A stretch of DNA of 64,000 nt from JAGQOZ01 sp041399205 (GTDB lineage: Bacteria > Planctomycetota > Planctomycetia > Pirellulales > Pirellulaceae), in contig JAWKTK010000014.1 of NCBI GenBank assembly GCA_041399205.1, positions 62,001-126,000 on the forward strand, read 5' to 3'. Under the pieces are notes generated by a model. The model was not told the DNA's origin and did no database searches. It saw nothing but the letters and a program-made list of their open reading frames with translations. Positions 1 through 8,139 of this stretch are shown here, in pieces (positions within the stretch are counted from its first letter, which is position 1; each line of letters begins with the position of its first letter). The position numbers and the translations under genes are program-made.

Positions 1-69
1 GCGTTCGTCGATCGTCTTTCCCGCAATCATCACCGGGCGAATCGGAATGCGATAACAAAACGCCTTCAC
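1..69 (-). CDS. menC: Probable o-succinylbenzoate synthase, N-terminal fragment
   Basis: Only 23 codons lie inside the window, read leftwards from a GTG at 67-69. They give VKAFCYRIPIRPVM followed by AGKTIDER, which resembles the N-terminus of MenC (o-succinylbenzoate synthase, enolase superfamily), where an aromatic residue and IP precede a short basic stretch. The start lies 8 bases after the menA stop in the same direction, inside a run of menaquinone genes, and menC is the step otherwise missing from this cluster. The catalytic barrel is outside the window, so the call rests on a short N-terminus plus context. Confidence 0.45.
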   Translation of the reverse strand, partial: MKAFCYRIPIRPVMIAGKTIDER

Positions 70-77
70 AGGTTTGC

Positions 78-953
78 TCACAGCACGCACCCGACGCAAA
101 AAAGCAGTGTGTACAACAACAGTGAAGCGGCCGTTTTGCCTAAATACGGATTGAGACGTTCGCCGTCGGTGCGCCAGACTTGCCAAGCCAACAAGCTGCC
201 CGGCACCACCACCAAACAGCCCAGTAGGACGCTTGCCGAATAGTTCCAAGCCAGAAACAATGCGGCCGGGACGCAGGCGGCAGCAAGGACGCAAAGGGTG
301 TATTCGCTGCGAACAAATGCTTTGCCGAAACGCACGGCCAAGGTACGTTTGTTCGCCGAACGATCTTCATCAATGTCGCGAAGATTGTTGACCACCAACA
401 GGCCCACCGCCAGCAATCCGGGTGCGAAGCCGGCGACAATCACGTCGCTGGTCACATTCAGCGTCTGAACATAATAGGTGCCTGCCACGGCGACGGGCCC
501 GAAGAAAATCAGCACAAACAGGTCGCCCAGTCCCAAATACGCCAGCGAATAGCGGCCGGCTGTGTAGAGCACTCCAAACAGGATGCTCACCGCACCAATC
601 AGCAGCAATCCCCAACCCGCTAAATAAACCAAATACGAAGTTGCCGCGGCTGCCAAGCCAAACATCAAAATCGTGGCCGCCAGCATTTGAGTTGGGGTTA
701 CCAAACCTGCTTGGACTGCTCGAGTGGGCCCTTTTCGATCTTCCGTATCGGCACCTTGAAAGAAGTCGCAGTAGTCGTTGCAAAAGTTCGTGCCAATTTG
801 AATGCAGATGGCACCAAACAAAGCCGCCGACGCTGCCAGCAGATGAAATCCTTCGCTTCGCCACGCCAATGCGCTGCCGATGGCGACAGGACAGAACCCG
901 GCGAGCAACGTTTTGGGGCGAGCTGCCAGGATCCATGGCACAAGGTTTGTCAT
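78..953 (-). CDS. menA: 1,4-dihydroxy-2-naphthoate polyprenyltransferase (MenA)
   Basis: Membrane prenyltransferase that attaches the polyprenyl tail to 1,4-dihydroxy-2-naphthoate in menaquinone synthesis (UbiA superfamily). About 291 residues with eight or nine hydrophobic segments. Both Asp-rich motifs are visible: NFCNDYCDFFQGADTED (N/DxxxD, near residue 60) for the prenyl diphosphate and Mg2+, and NNLRDIDEDRSANKRTLA near residue 190. I start at the ATG at 953 (MTNLVPWILAARPKTLL), because MenA proteins usually begin just before a W-x3-RPKTL motif; the frame stays open 33 codons further upstream, but that part reads through intergenic repeats. It follows menB on the minus strand and is followed 8 bases later by a probable menC. 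Confidence 0.93.
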   Translation of the reverse strand: MTNLVPWILAARPKTLLAGFCPVAIGSALAWRSEGFHLLAASAALFGAICIQIGTNFCNDYCDFFQGADTEDRKGPTRAVQAGLVTPTQMLAATILMFGLAAAATSYLVYLAGWGLLLIGAVSILFGVLYTAGRYSLAYLGLGDLFVLIFFGPVAVAGTYYVQTLNVTSDVIVAGFAPGLLAVGLLVVNNLRDIDEDRSANKRTLAVRFGKAFVRSEYTLCVLAAACVPAALFLAWNYSASVLLGCLVVVPGSLLAWQVWRTDGERLNPYLGKTAASLLLYTLLFCVGCVL

Positions 954-995
954 GTGAGCTTGTTCCTGCCTAACGCGTTTTGAAGTTGCCATAGT

Positions 996-1157
996 AGCCC
1001 GACACGTAAGTGAGGCGATACTGACCGATTCTGAAGTCCCTCGCTCACGCATTTTGAAGTTGCGCTTCTTCCTAGCCCGAAACGTAAATGAGGGGAACTG
1101 AGCGTATCTGAAGTCCCTTGCTCACGCTGAAGTCCCTCGCTCACGCTTCGGGCTAGG
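996..1157. repeat. Palindromic intergenic repeats (TAGCCCGA family)
   Basis: The menB-menA gap holds two copies of a GC-rich element. At 1071-1157, CCTAGCCCGAAACGTAAATG is matched by an inverted CTCACGCTTCGGGCTAGG, so the unit can fold as a long hairpin. A degenerate copy begins TAGCCCGACACGTAAGTGAG at 996. The same family recurs at 2456-2522. This looks like a REP-type dispersed repeat, seen widely in Pirellulaceae intergenic regions; no coding frame fits. Confidence 0.7.
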
Positions 1158-1241
1158 AAAGTTCGCCGGAAAACGGAAATGCGCAACTCTAATTCCGACG
1201 CGTTTGGTTATCTATTGCAATGCCTTTTGCGAACCGTTCGT

Positions 1242-1297
1242 AGTCCCGCCTTCAGGCGGCTCCAGTGAAAGGTAATATCCGCTTTCAAGGCGGGACT
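1242..1297. repeat. Inverted repeat downstream of menB
   Basis: AGTCCCGCCTT (1242-1252) and AAGGCGGGACT (1287-1297) are perfect 11-bp inverted arms with a second internal CCGCCT/AGGCGG pairing. It lies 26 bases after the menB stop and could act as a terminator or RNA stabiliser, although no T-run follows on the minus strand. Confidence 0.6.
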
Positions 1298-1322
1298 AAC
1301 AGCCCCTTGCAGTGCAAAACAA

Positions 1323-2153
1323 CTATGGTCGCTTGGGGAACTTACCGAAATCGGGCGAACGCTTTTCTACAAATGCATTGCGACCTTCTTGTCCTTCTTC
1401 GGTCATGTAAAACAGCATTGTGGCATTACCCGCCAATTCCTGCAGTCCCACTTGGCCATCACAATCGGCATTCAGTGCTGCCTTTAAGCAGCGAATGGCA
1501 ATCGGTGATTTGGTCAAGATTTCTCGGCACCATTGAATCGTTTCCGTTTCCAGTTCCGGATACGGAACCACGGTGTTGACCAGGCCCATCTCTAAGGCCT
1601 GCTGCGCGTTGTATTGACGGCACAGGAACCAGATTTCACGAGCTTTCTTCTGGCCGATGATTCGAGCCATATAGCTGGCACCAAAACCGCCGTCGAAGCT
1701 GCCCACCTTGGGACCGGTTTGGCCAAAGATGGCATTGTCTGCCGCAATGGTCAGATCACACATCATGTGCAATACGTGCCCGCCACCAATGGCATAGCCG
1801 GCCACCATGGCAATCACTGGTTTGGGGCACGTACGGATTTCTCGCTGGAAATCCAGAACGTTCAAATGTTCGCCACCGATATCGTCTTTGTAACCGGCTT
1901 CGCCGCGGATCTTTTGGTCGCCGCCGGAACAAAACGCTTTTTCACCTTCACCCGTCAGGACGATCACGCCGATCGAACCGTCTTGCCGAGCCAGTTGCAA
2001 TGCTTCGCGCATTTCATTGACCGTTTGCGGTCGAAAAGCGTTGCGAACTTGCGGCCGGTTGATGGTGATTTTGGCGATTCCTTCGAATTGTTCGAAGCGA
2101 ATATCTTCGTAGTCTTTGATTGCTGTCCACGAAACGTTACTCACCGTAGTCAT
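1323..2153 (-). CDS. menB: 1,4-dihydroxy-2-naphthoyl-CoA synthase (MenB)
   Basis: Crotonase-fold enzyme that closes the second ring by converting o-succinylbenzoyl-CoA to 1,4-dihydroxy-2-naphthoyl-CoA. The 276-residue length is typical. Family signatures are present: NRPQVRNAFRP near the N-terminus, the CoA-site SGGDQ, the oxyanion-hole AIGGGH, and the MenB-specific QTGPKVGSFDGG followed by REIWFLCRQYNAQQALEMG. The ATG at 2151-2153 is preferred over the in-frame TTG four codons upstream, because a purine-rich GAAAGAAAGG precedes it directly. It lies 433 bases downstream of menH, separated by palindromic repeats, so it may be transcribed apart from menG-menF-menD-menH. Confidence 0.96.
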   Translation of the reverse strand: MTTVSNVSWTAIKDYEDIRFEQFEGIAKITINRPQVRNAFRPQTVNEMREALQLARQDGSIGVIVLTGEGEKAFCSGGDQKIRGEAGYKDDIGGEHLNVLDFQREIRTCPKPVIAMVAGYAIGGGHVLHMMCDLTIAADNAIFGQTGPKVGSFDGGFGASYMARIIGQKKAREIWFLCRQYNAQQALEMGLVNTVVPYPELETETIQWCREILTKSPIAIRCLKAALNADCDGQVGLQELAGNATMLFYMTEEGQEGRNAFVEKRSPDFGKFPKRP

Positions 2154-2455
2154 CCTTTCTTTCAACTATTTCAACTAAGGGGACAGATTTTAAGTCGTTT
2201 TCAATTTTCGCTGACGCGTCGCCTTTCCCAAGTCCGACGCGTCCGCGAGGGAAACCAAACACGTCCTAGCCCCGGCACGAATGTCTTGAAGTTGCGTCTT
2301 GTTCTAGCCCCGGCACGTATGTGAGGGAATATCTGGCACTCTGACGTCCCTCGCTCACGTGTTTTGAAGTTGTACATTCGCGTCCTTATGGCGAAATTCC
2401 TCAGTCCGACGCGTCAGTTTTGAAGTTGCGCATTTGCGTTTTCCGGCGGAATTTC

Positions 2456-2522
2456 TTAGCCCGACGCGTTAGCGAAGGACCAGAGAGACTCCGTTTTCCC
2501 CTCGCTAGCGCGTCGGGCTAGG
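2456..2522. repeat. Long palindromic repeat between menH and menB
   Basis: TTAGCCCGACGCGTTAGCG (from 2456) is inverted as CGCTAGCGCGTCGGGCTA (ending near 2520), forming a hairpin of roughly 20 bp. The rest of the 2154-2586 gap holds degenerate pieces of the same family (TCCGACGCGTCCGCGAGGG near 2231, TAGCCCCGGCACG near 2268 and 2306, CCCTCGCTCACGTG near 2346). No gene is visible in the gap. Confidence 0.75.
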
Positions 2523-2586
2523 AAAAGTCGCAACTTCAAAACTCACACGTCGGGCTAAGAACTTCAAGACGCGCGAGAGGTACTCC

Positions 2587-3321
2587 TTAGTCAACACTGC
2601 CCCAAAAACGTATCAACGTCGTTGCCAATTCTGCTGGCGACTCCGCTACCAGTGAATGTGCCGCGTGCGGAATCACAGTCAGTTGAATACGTTCATTTGC
2701 TAACTGTATTTTTTGACAAATGGTAACGTATTTGGAATCTCGCTCGCCCGCAATGGCCATCACCCGACAAGTACATTGTTCCAATTGTTTCCAATAGTTG
2801 GGTTGGCTTGCCACTGAATAGCATTTCATCAAACCAACCTGCCGTTGCTTTGCGTCGTGCGTCGATAATTGCTGGCTTCGTCTCGCAATCGCTTCGGAGC
2901 GAACCGCCGGCTGCATTCGCTGGAATACGGACTGCTGATACCAATCGTTCAGGAACGAATCGATCGGTTCGCTCAACAGTCGTTCGCACCATCGTTGATC
3001 GTGAGCGAGTCGGCCAGAACGTTCGCCTTCGTCTAATCCCGGATTTCCCGAAATGAACGCTAACGAACGCACAAACTGCGGATTTTCCAGTGTTACGGCC
3101 AGTGCCAAACGAGCTCCCATGGAATAGCCAACCAGATCACTATTCGGGGCCATTTGTGTGCGAATCGCGTCTACGCCTGATTGCCAATCAGTCGCTACCG
3201 GTAACGGAATGCTGGTGAATTGGAAGTCGCTGAAACCGCGATGCTGCTGCAAAGCGGATTCCAGTGGTTCGGCATCGGAGGCATCACCCAAGAAGCCGTG
3301 CAGGAAGTAGACGCGACGCAT
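2587..3321 (-). CDS. menH: SHCHC synthase, alpha/beta-hydrolase (MenH)
   Basis: Predicted 2-succinyl-6-hydroxy-2,4-cyclohexadiene-1-carboxylate synthase, which eliminates pyruvate from the MenD product. The 244-residue alpha/beta hydrolase shows HGFLGD (oxyanion hole, residues 8-13), the nucleophile elbow GYSMGAR (Ser near 69), an acid in GERDSKY, and a late His in PHAAHSLVAESP: a complete Ser-Asp-His triad. It starts one base after the reconstructed menD stop (3323-3325), an arrangement that suggests translational coupling. The order menF-menD-menH is common in bacterial menaquinone operons. Confidence 0.9.
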   Translation of the reverse strand: MRRVYFLHGFLGDASDAEPLESALQQHRGFSDFQFTSIPLPVATDWQSGVDAIRTQMAPNSDLVGYSMGARLALAVTLENPQFVRSLAFISGNPGLDEGERSGRLAHDQRWCERLLSEPIDSFLNDWYQQSVFQRMQPAVRSEAIARRSQQLSTHDAKQRQVGLMKCYSVASQPNYWKQLEQCTCRVMAIAGERDSKYVTICQKIQLANERIQLTVIPHAAHSLVAESPAELATTLIRFWGSVD

Positions 3322-3322
3322 G

Positions 3323-4998
3323 TCAAATGGCCTTTGCGATGCTGGTCAAGCGAGCGTGTAGTTCGCGGTTCTGCATGCGGTTGGTCTGAACTTCAATCAC
3401 ACACGATTGTTCGGACACTATGCGCGACGATACGTTTCGGCAAACATCTTGTGCGAACTGGCTCGAGCATACGGCACGCCAAACATTTCGCACGCCGCTT
3501 GGAATTGGCAGCCATGGGGCGTTCCAAAATAACGTTCAAAATGCTGCGTTTCGTCAGCGATGGGCAAGAAATGAAATATTCCTCCGCCATCATTGTTGAT
3601 GACCACCACCACAACCGGAACGGGCGAGCGAGCCACCAACGCCAACGAATTCAAATCGTAAAGCAGGGATAAGTCTCCTAAGATCAGCGAAGTGCGGCGC
3701 TGGCTGCCTAGCGCAAAGCCGACGGCTGTGGCCAACACGCCATCAATGCCACTGGCACCTCGATTGGCAGCCACCACCAATCGCTTTTCCGCCGGCCAGA
3801 AGCCAAACAGATCCATGTCTCGCACCGGCATGCTGTTCCCTAAAAACATTGCATCGCCGTCGGGAATGGCGGTTCCCATCTCGTGCGCAATGCACGGTTC
3901 ATACATGCCGTTGTCAGCCGCAGATAATTTTTCCAATTCGTCATGCACGGATTGTCGAATTCGCCGTGTTTCGGCTTGCCATGCATCGCGCAGCTGATTT
4001 TGTGGCGGAGTGGCTGGCACAATGAACTTTTCGCGATTGATTTCGCTGCGCACGAACCGAGTGACCGTGTGGCAAGGATCGATCGGCTGACGCAAGCGAG
4101 AGACCTGGACGTAGTGCTGAGGTTTTGCTTTTTCCACGAATTGCCACCAACGCTTCGATACGATTCGGCCACCAAGATGCAGCACAAAATCGGGTTTGGG
4201 CAAGCGTTCGCTGCACAACGTCAAGTCGGTTGCGGCGTCACGAATTCCGCTGGTTACATCCGCAAATATCGGGGCGTTCAGTTGATTTGCTAATTGACGC
4301 GCGGCGGCGGCTTCGGACACGTCACAGGTGCCTAAGCAAATCAGTAACTCGGGTGTGACATCCGCCAAATCAATCAACGGACTGTTTGTGTTCTTTGTGA
4401 AGTTTGCAGTCGCTGAAGCGAATTCAGAATCGCTTGTCTCAGGAGGCATCGCCCGTTTAATCGCTTGGTCGCTGCTTGCGAATGGTTCGCGAAACATGCA
4501 ATTCAAGTGCACCGGACCATCACTTGCGGCGTCGATTCCGGCTGACAACATGTTGTCCAGCGATTCGAACGACGCGTCTTGCGGGCAGGGAATATCACAG
4601 AATTGCCGCACGTAGCTGCCAAAGATGTGGACTTGATCAATCGTCTGGTTCGCGCCGGTACCTCGCAGTTCAGGCGGACGGTCGGCCGTCAAAAGTAACA
4701 TCGGAATTTCTTCCTGCGACGCTTCTACCACGGCGGGCAACGCGTTTGCCACGGCGGTTCCCGAAGTACAGATGAACACGCCGGGAACGCGAGTGGCTTT
4801 GCCGTAACCCAAGCAAGCAAACGCTAACGCTCGTTCATCAAAATGTTGCGTCACGGTCAGATTCGCATGCTGAGCAACGGCCATGGTCAGCGGCGTGCAA
4901 CGAGAGCCCGGTGCGACAAAGAAATGGCGAATTCCTTGACGAACACAGCGATCGATGGCTTGCACACTCCATGCGGCGTTTCCCATTGGCGTGCTCAT
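3323..4998 (-). CDS. menD: SEPHCHC synthase (MenD), apparent frameshift near the C-terminus
   Basis: ThDP-dependent enzyme joining 2-oxoglutarate to isochorismate. The N-terminus reads FFVAPGSRCTPLTMAVA, then HFDERALAFACLGYGKA with the ThDP-activating Glu, and later GDLSLLYDLNSL and VVINNDGGGIFHFLP (ThDP/Mg2+ site). The uninterrupted frame stops at 3418 after FAETYRRA, but the next frame immediately continues IVSEQSCVIEVQTNRMQNRE to a TGA at 3323-3325, which is exactly the expected MenD tail. One base therefore appears to be missing near 3423. I annotate the full-length gene (about 558 residues). Whether the shift is real or a consensus error cannot be decided here. Confidence 0.93.
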
Positions 4999-5019
4999 GC
5001 TATTTCGACTCGGCTGGTC

Positions 5020-6381
5020 TTAGTTCGCTTGATCGTGATCCAAGATCGACACGAAATCTCGAATCTTATGTTCAATCTCTTGCCATTCTTCTTCGGCGGT
5101 CGAACCGGGCACAATGCCGGCGCCTGAATAGACAGAAAGCTGATTGCCGCTAATCAATCCCGAGCGAATCCCTACGGCAAATTCGGCGGCGTCGGCACTG
5201 ATCCAACCGACCGGCGCCGCATACCAACCTCGATCAAACGTTTCCAGTCGGCGAATTTCGGCCAGCGCGTTTTCGGTCGGATAACCACCGACTGCCGGCG
5301 TAGGATGAAGTCGGTCAATCAACTGACCGTCGGTCACGTCGGATTTCAGCGTTGCTTTGACGGCCGAATACAAGTGCTGTTTATGTGCCAGCTTTAAGAT
5401 GGATGCCTTGGAATCGACTTGCAACGAATCGACAAACTTGTGCAGTCGCTGACGAATGCTCTTGCGCACAATGTCGTGTTCCAGTTGATCTTTTTGGCTG
5501 GCCAGCAACTGTTCAGCCAGAACTTGATCTTCCGCTTCGGATTGGCCTCGGCGCCGAGTGCCCGCGACGACTTCGCTCAGTAAGTTTGATTCTTTTCGAG
5601 AAAAGAGTCGTTCCGGAGTGGCACCCAAAAACGCAGTTTCCGGATTCAGTTGAAAGCAAAAGTGATAACAGCTGGCGGTGTTTGCGAACAACCGCAGCGC
5701 CAGCGTCGACGGATGCAATGGTTCGTGAAAGGCATAAATGGCTTTGCGAGCCAGCACGATTTTTTCCACCACTTCCGTATCAAACAGTTGCATGGCGGCG
5801 TCAATATTGGCGAACCAGCCGGCTTTGTCTGGAAAATCGGTGCGGCTTTGATACTTCGGCAGTTTGGTGATCGAATCCGGCGTATGGGCTTTGCGGAATG
5901 CCAACACGCAATTCTTGGCTGCTTCCAAATCGTCTTCGCCAAGTACAACACAGTGCAGCGAATCGCCATCAAAGGTGATGCGAGGCAGCCAGAATTGCGC
6001 GTTTCCGAAGGGCAGCCATTCGTTACTGACTTCGGCCGAGTCGCTAAACGAAAAGCCGCCCAGCCAACGAAGTTGCTGATTCGAACCGAGTCGCAATCGA
6101 CATTCGTCCACCACTGCTTCCATGCCATGAATGTGGTCGCGGCGAATCGAATCCGCCACACCAAACCCAAATAACGAAGCTTCCGTTTGCCGATCTTGCC
6201 AAACAAACTTCTGTGCAAACCGAATTCGGCTCCACCATTCCAATGCATTTTCTGGTTGAAACGGAACAGAAACGACAGCAGGAAAGGTTGAATTTGATTC
6301 GGCCAAGCCTTCCAGTTGCTCTATCAGACGATAGGCGGCATCGGACTGGTTCAGGGCCGTTGTTAGCGTGCCGTTGGCCAT
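5020..6381 (-). CDS. menF: Isochorismate synthase (MenF/EntC type)
   Basis: Converts chorismate to isochorismate, the first committed step of the classical menaquinone pathway. 453 residues; the C-terminal chorismate-binding domain carries LSEVVAGTRRRGQS, LLASQKDQLEHDIV, LHPTPAVGGYP, RGWYAAPVGW and SGAGIVPGSTAEEEWQEIE, all standard for isochorismate synthases, with the Mg2+-ligand Glu residues present. It lies between menG (9-base gap) and menD (21-base gap) on the same strand, so the four genes 7101-2587 probably form one transcript. Confidence 0.94.
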   Translation of the reverse strand: MANGTLTTALNQSDAAYRLIEQLEGLAESNSTFPAVVSVPFQPENALEWWSRIRFAQKFVWQDRQTEASLFGFGVADSIRRDHIHGMEAVVDECRLRLGSNQQLRWLGGFSFSDSAEVSNEWLPFGNAQFWLPRITFDGDSLHCVVLGEDDLEAAKNCVLAFRKAHTPDSITKLPKYQSRTDFPDKAGWFANIDAAMQLFDTEVVEKIVLARKAIYAFHEPLHPSTLALRLFANTASCYHFCFQLNPETAFLGATPERLFSRKESNLLSEVVAGTRRRGQSEAEDQVLAEQLLASQKDQLEHDIVRKSIRQRLHKFVDSLQVDSKASILKLAHKQHLYSAVKATLKSDVTDGQLIDRLHPTPAVGGYPTENALAEIRRLETFDRGWYAAPVGWISADAAEFAVGIRSGLISGNQLSVYSGAGIVPGSTAEEEWQEIEHKIRDFVSILDHDQAN

Positions 6382-6390
6382 GTTTCGCTC

Positions 6391-7101
6391 CTACTTCTGT
6401 CCCACGTACAAAGTGGCAATCCCGCCAGTCAACGGATAGTATTTCACTTGTTGCAGACCGGCTCGCTGCATCCGATCAGCCAACGCTTGTCCATAAGGAA
6501 ACTCGCCCACGCTTTCGGGCAGATAGGAATACGCGGCATCATCATTTCTGGCTAACCACTGACCGATCTTTGGCAGCACATTGCGAAAGTACCAACCGTA
6601 AACCGCTTTGAAGGGCTGCCATTCGGGCATCGAAAATTCCAGCACGGCTACTCGGCCACCCGGCGCACAAACTCGAGCCATTTCGCGCAAGCCTTGGTCG
6701 GTGTCGCTGACATTTCGCAAGCCAAACGCCACCGAAACGATCTGAAATTGATTGTCGTCAAACGGAAGTTGTTGTGCGTCCGCCTCCAAAAACGTCACTT
6801 GGCCATTGCAGCCGATGCGTTGCTTTTTTTGCATGCCAATTTCCAGCATCGGAAAACAAAAATCCGATGCCATAATCTTGGTCTGCTTATCAGACGCTTT
6901 CCAAAAGGCTAATGCTAAATCGCCAGTGCCGGTACAGACATCCAGGATGGGCAGATTGCCGGACGGTGCAACGATGCGGACGGTTCGCCACCGCCAATAC
7001 TTGTCGACATTCATCGACAGCAAATGATTCATTCGATCGTATTTGTGAGCGATTCCCGCAAACATGTTGCGCACTCGATCGCCCGATTTGTCCACTGTCA
7101 T
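6391..7101 (-). CDS. menG: Demethylmenaquinone methyltransferase (MenG/UbiE)
   Basis: SAM-dependent C-methyltransferase for the last step of menaquinone synthesis. 236 residues with VRNMFAGIAHKYDRMNHLLS at the N-terminus (UbiE signature 1), motif I LDVCTGTGDLAL, and FGLRNVSDTDQGLREMARV (signature 2), followed by LEFSMP. It is the first gene of the minus-strand men run and diverges from comB across 149 bases that must contain both promoters. Confidence 0.95.
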   Translation of the reverse strand: MTVDKSGDRVRNMFAGIAHKYDRMNHLLSMNVDKYWRWRTVRIVAPSGNLPILDVCTGTGDLALAFWKASDKQTKIMASDFCFPMLEIGMQKKQRIGCNGQVTFLEADAQQLPFDDNQFQIVSVAFGLRNVSDTDQGLREMARVCAPGGRVAVLEFSMPEWQPFKAVYGWYFRNVLPKIGQWLARNDDAAYSYLPESVGEFPYGQALADRMQRAGLQQVKYYPLTGGIATLYVGQK

Positions 7102-7250
7102 GGCTCGTCTGTGTCTCGCTAAACGGTCTTTCTGGTTCGTCTATGTCCTGTTCAAGGGAGAAACCGAATTTCGCAAGATACCTTAACCAGGCTACTTACG
7201 TTAAGGTGGGGACTTTTGAATGCAATTGATATCAGCAAAGAAATCAATCC

Positions 7251-8015
7251 ATGGCATCTGTTGTAAACGTACATTTCCTTCCCAATTTGACTTCTCCGCA
7301 GGAACTGGCAGGTCGCACGGTCGTGGTGATTGACGTTCTGCGAGCGACCACCACCATCTGCACCGCTCTGGGAAATGGAGCCGCCAAGATCATTCCCTGC
7401 TTGGAAGTCGAAGAAACCATGAACTTGGCCGCCAACGCCAGACAACTCGGGAAAGCAGTTCTTTTGGGTGGCGAGCGAAATGGATTGCCGCTGCCCGGGT
7501 TCGATTTGGGAAATTCTCCGACGGAATACGAGCGAACCGTTGTCCTGGGCAAAACCATCTATTTTTCCACATCCAACGGCACGAAGGCCATGATGGGCTG
7601 TGTTGGCGCGGACCAGATCCTGATGGCTGGATTTGTCAACATTTCCGCAGTCGTCCAGCGACTGATGAACCATTTGGACGTCAATATCGTCTGTGCCGGA
7701 ACCCATGGTTTGATTAGTCGAGAAGACGTGTTGCTGGCGGGCGCCATTGCCTGGCGACTGAGTGTTTGTCACGATCACATCGAATGCAACGATTCCGCTC
7801 GACTAGCTATCGATGCGTGGCGAAGTATTGCTGGCGACCAAATTTCGGCCGATTCGCTCGCTGGTGAACTACGCTTTAGCCACGGCGGTGCGAATCTGGT
7901 TCGAATTGGCCATGAATCGGATCTCATGCTGGCCGCCGATTTGGACCGATGGAACTTCGTGCCCTGCTTGGATCAAGCCACCTGGAGCATTATCTCAGTA
8001 TGTGAAAACAAGTAG
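7251..8015 (+). CDS. comB: 2-phosphosulfolactate phosphatase (ComB family)
   Basis: 254-residue member of the ComB family, known for dephosphorylating 2-phosphosulfolactate in coenzyme M or sulfolactate metabolism. Recognisable stretches are VVIDVLRATTT (residues 25-35), LLGGERNGLPLPGFDLGNSP and FSTSNGTKAM. No other sulfolactate or coenzyme M gene lies nearby, so the physiological substrate is uncertain. It is followed by the glycyl-tRNA synthetase after 124 bases and may be co-transcribed with it. Confidence 0.88.
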   Translation: MASVVNVHFLPNLTSPQELAGRTVVVIDVLRATTTICTALGNGAAKIIPCLEVEETMNLAANARQLGKAVLLGGERNGLPLPGFDLGNSPTEYERTVVLGKTIYFSTSNGTKAMMGCVGADQILMAGFVNISAVVQRLMNHLDVNIVCAGTHGLISREDVLLAGAIAWRLSVCHDHIECNDSARLAIDAWRSIAGDQISADSLAGELRFSHGGANLVRIGHESDLMLAADLDRWNFVPCLDQATWSIISVCENK

Positions 8016-8139
8016 TCTGGCGAAGATCACGTGTCATAGACGTTCGATTTTTGATCTGCTACTTTTCCAATTTTGCACGCTCTGTTAATTCGTTAGTCTT
8101 AGCCTTGTTGACCCAAAGTGAAGCCGGAAGATTGCTGTC

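Noticed and set aside
422..983. Plus-strand frames opposite menA and elsewhere opposite core genes
   Set aside because: Antisense shadows of well-recognised genes.
7251..8015. A coenzyme M biosynthesis operon around comB
   Set aside because: No comA, comC or comDE-like gene in the window.
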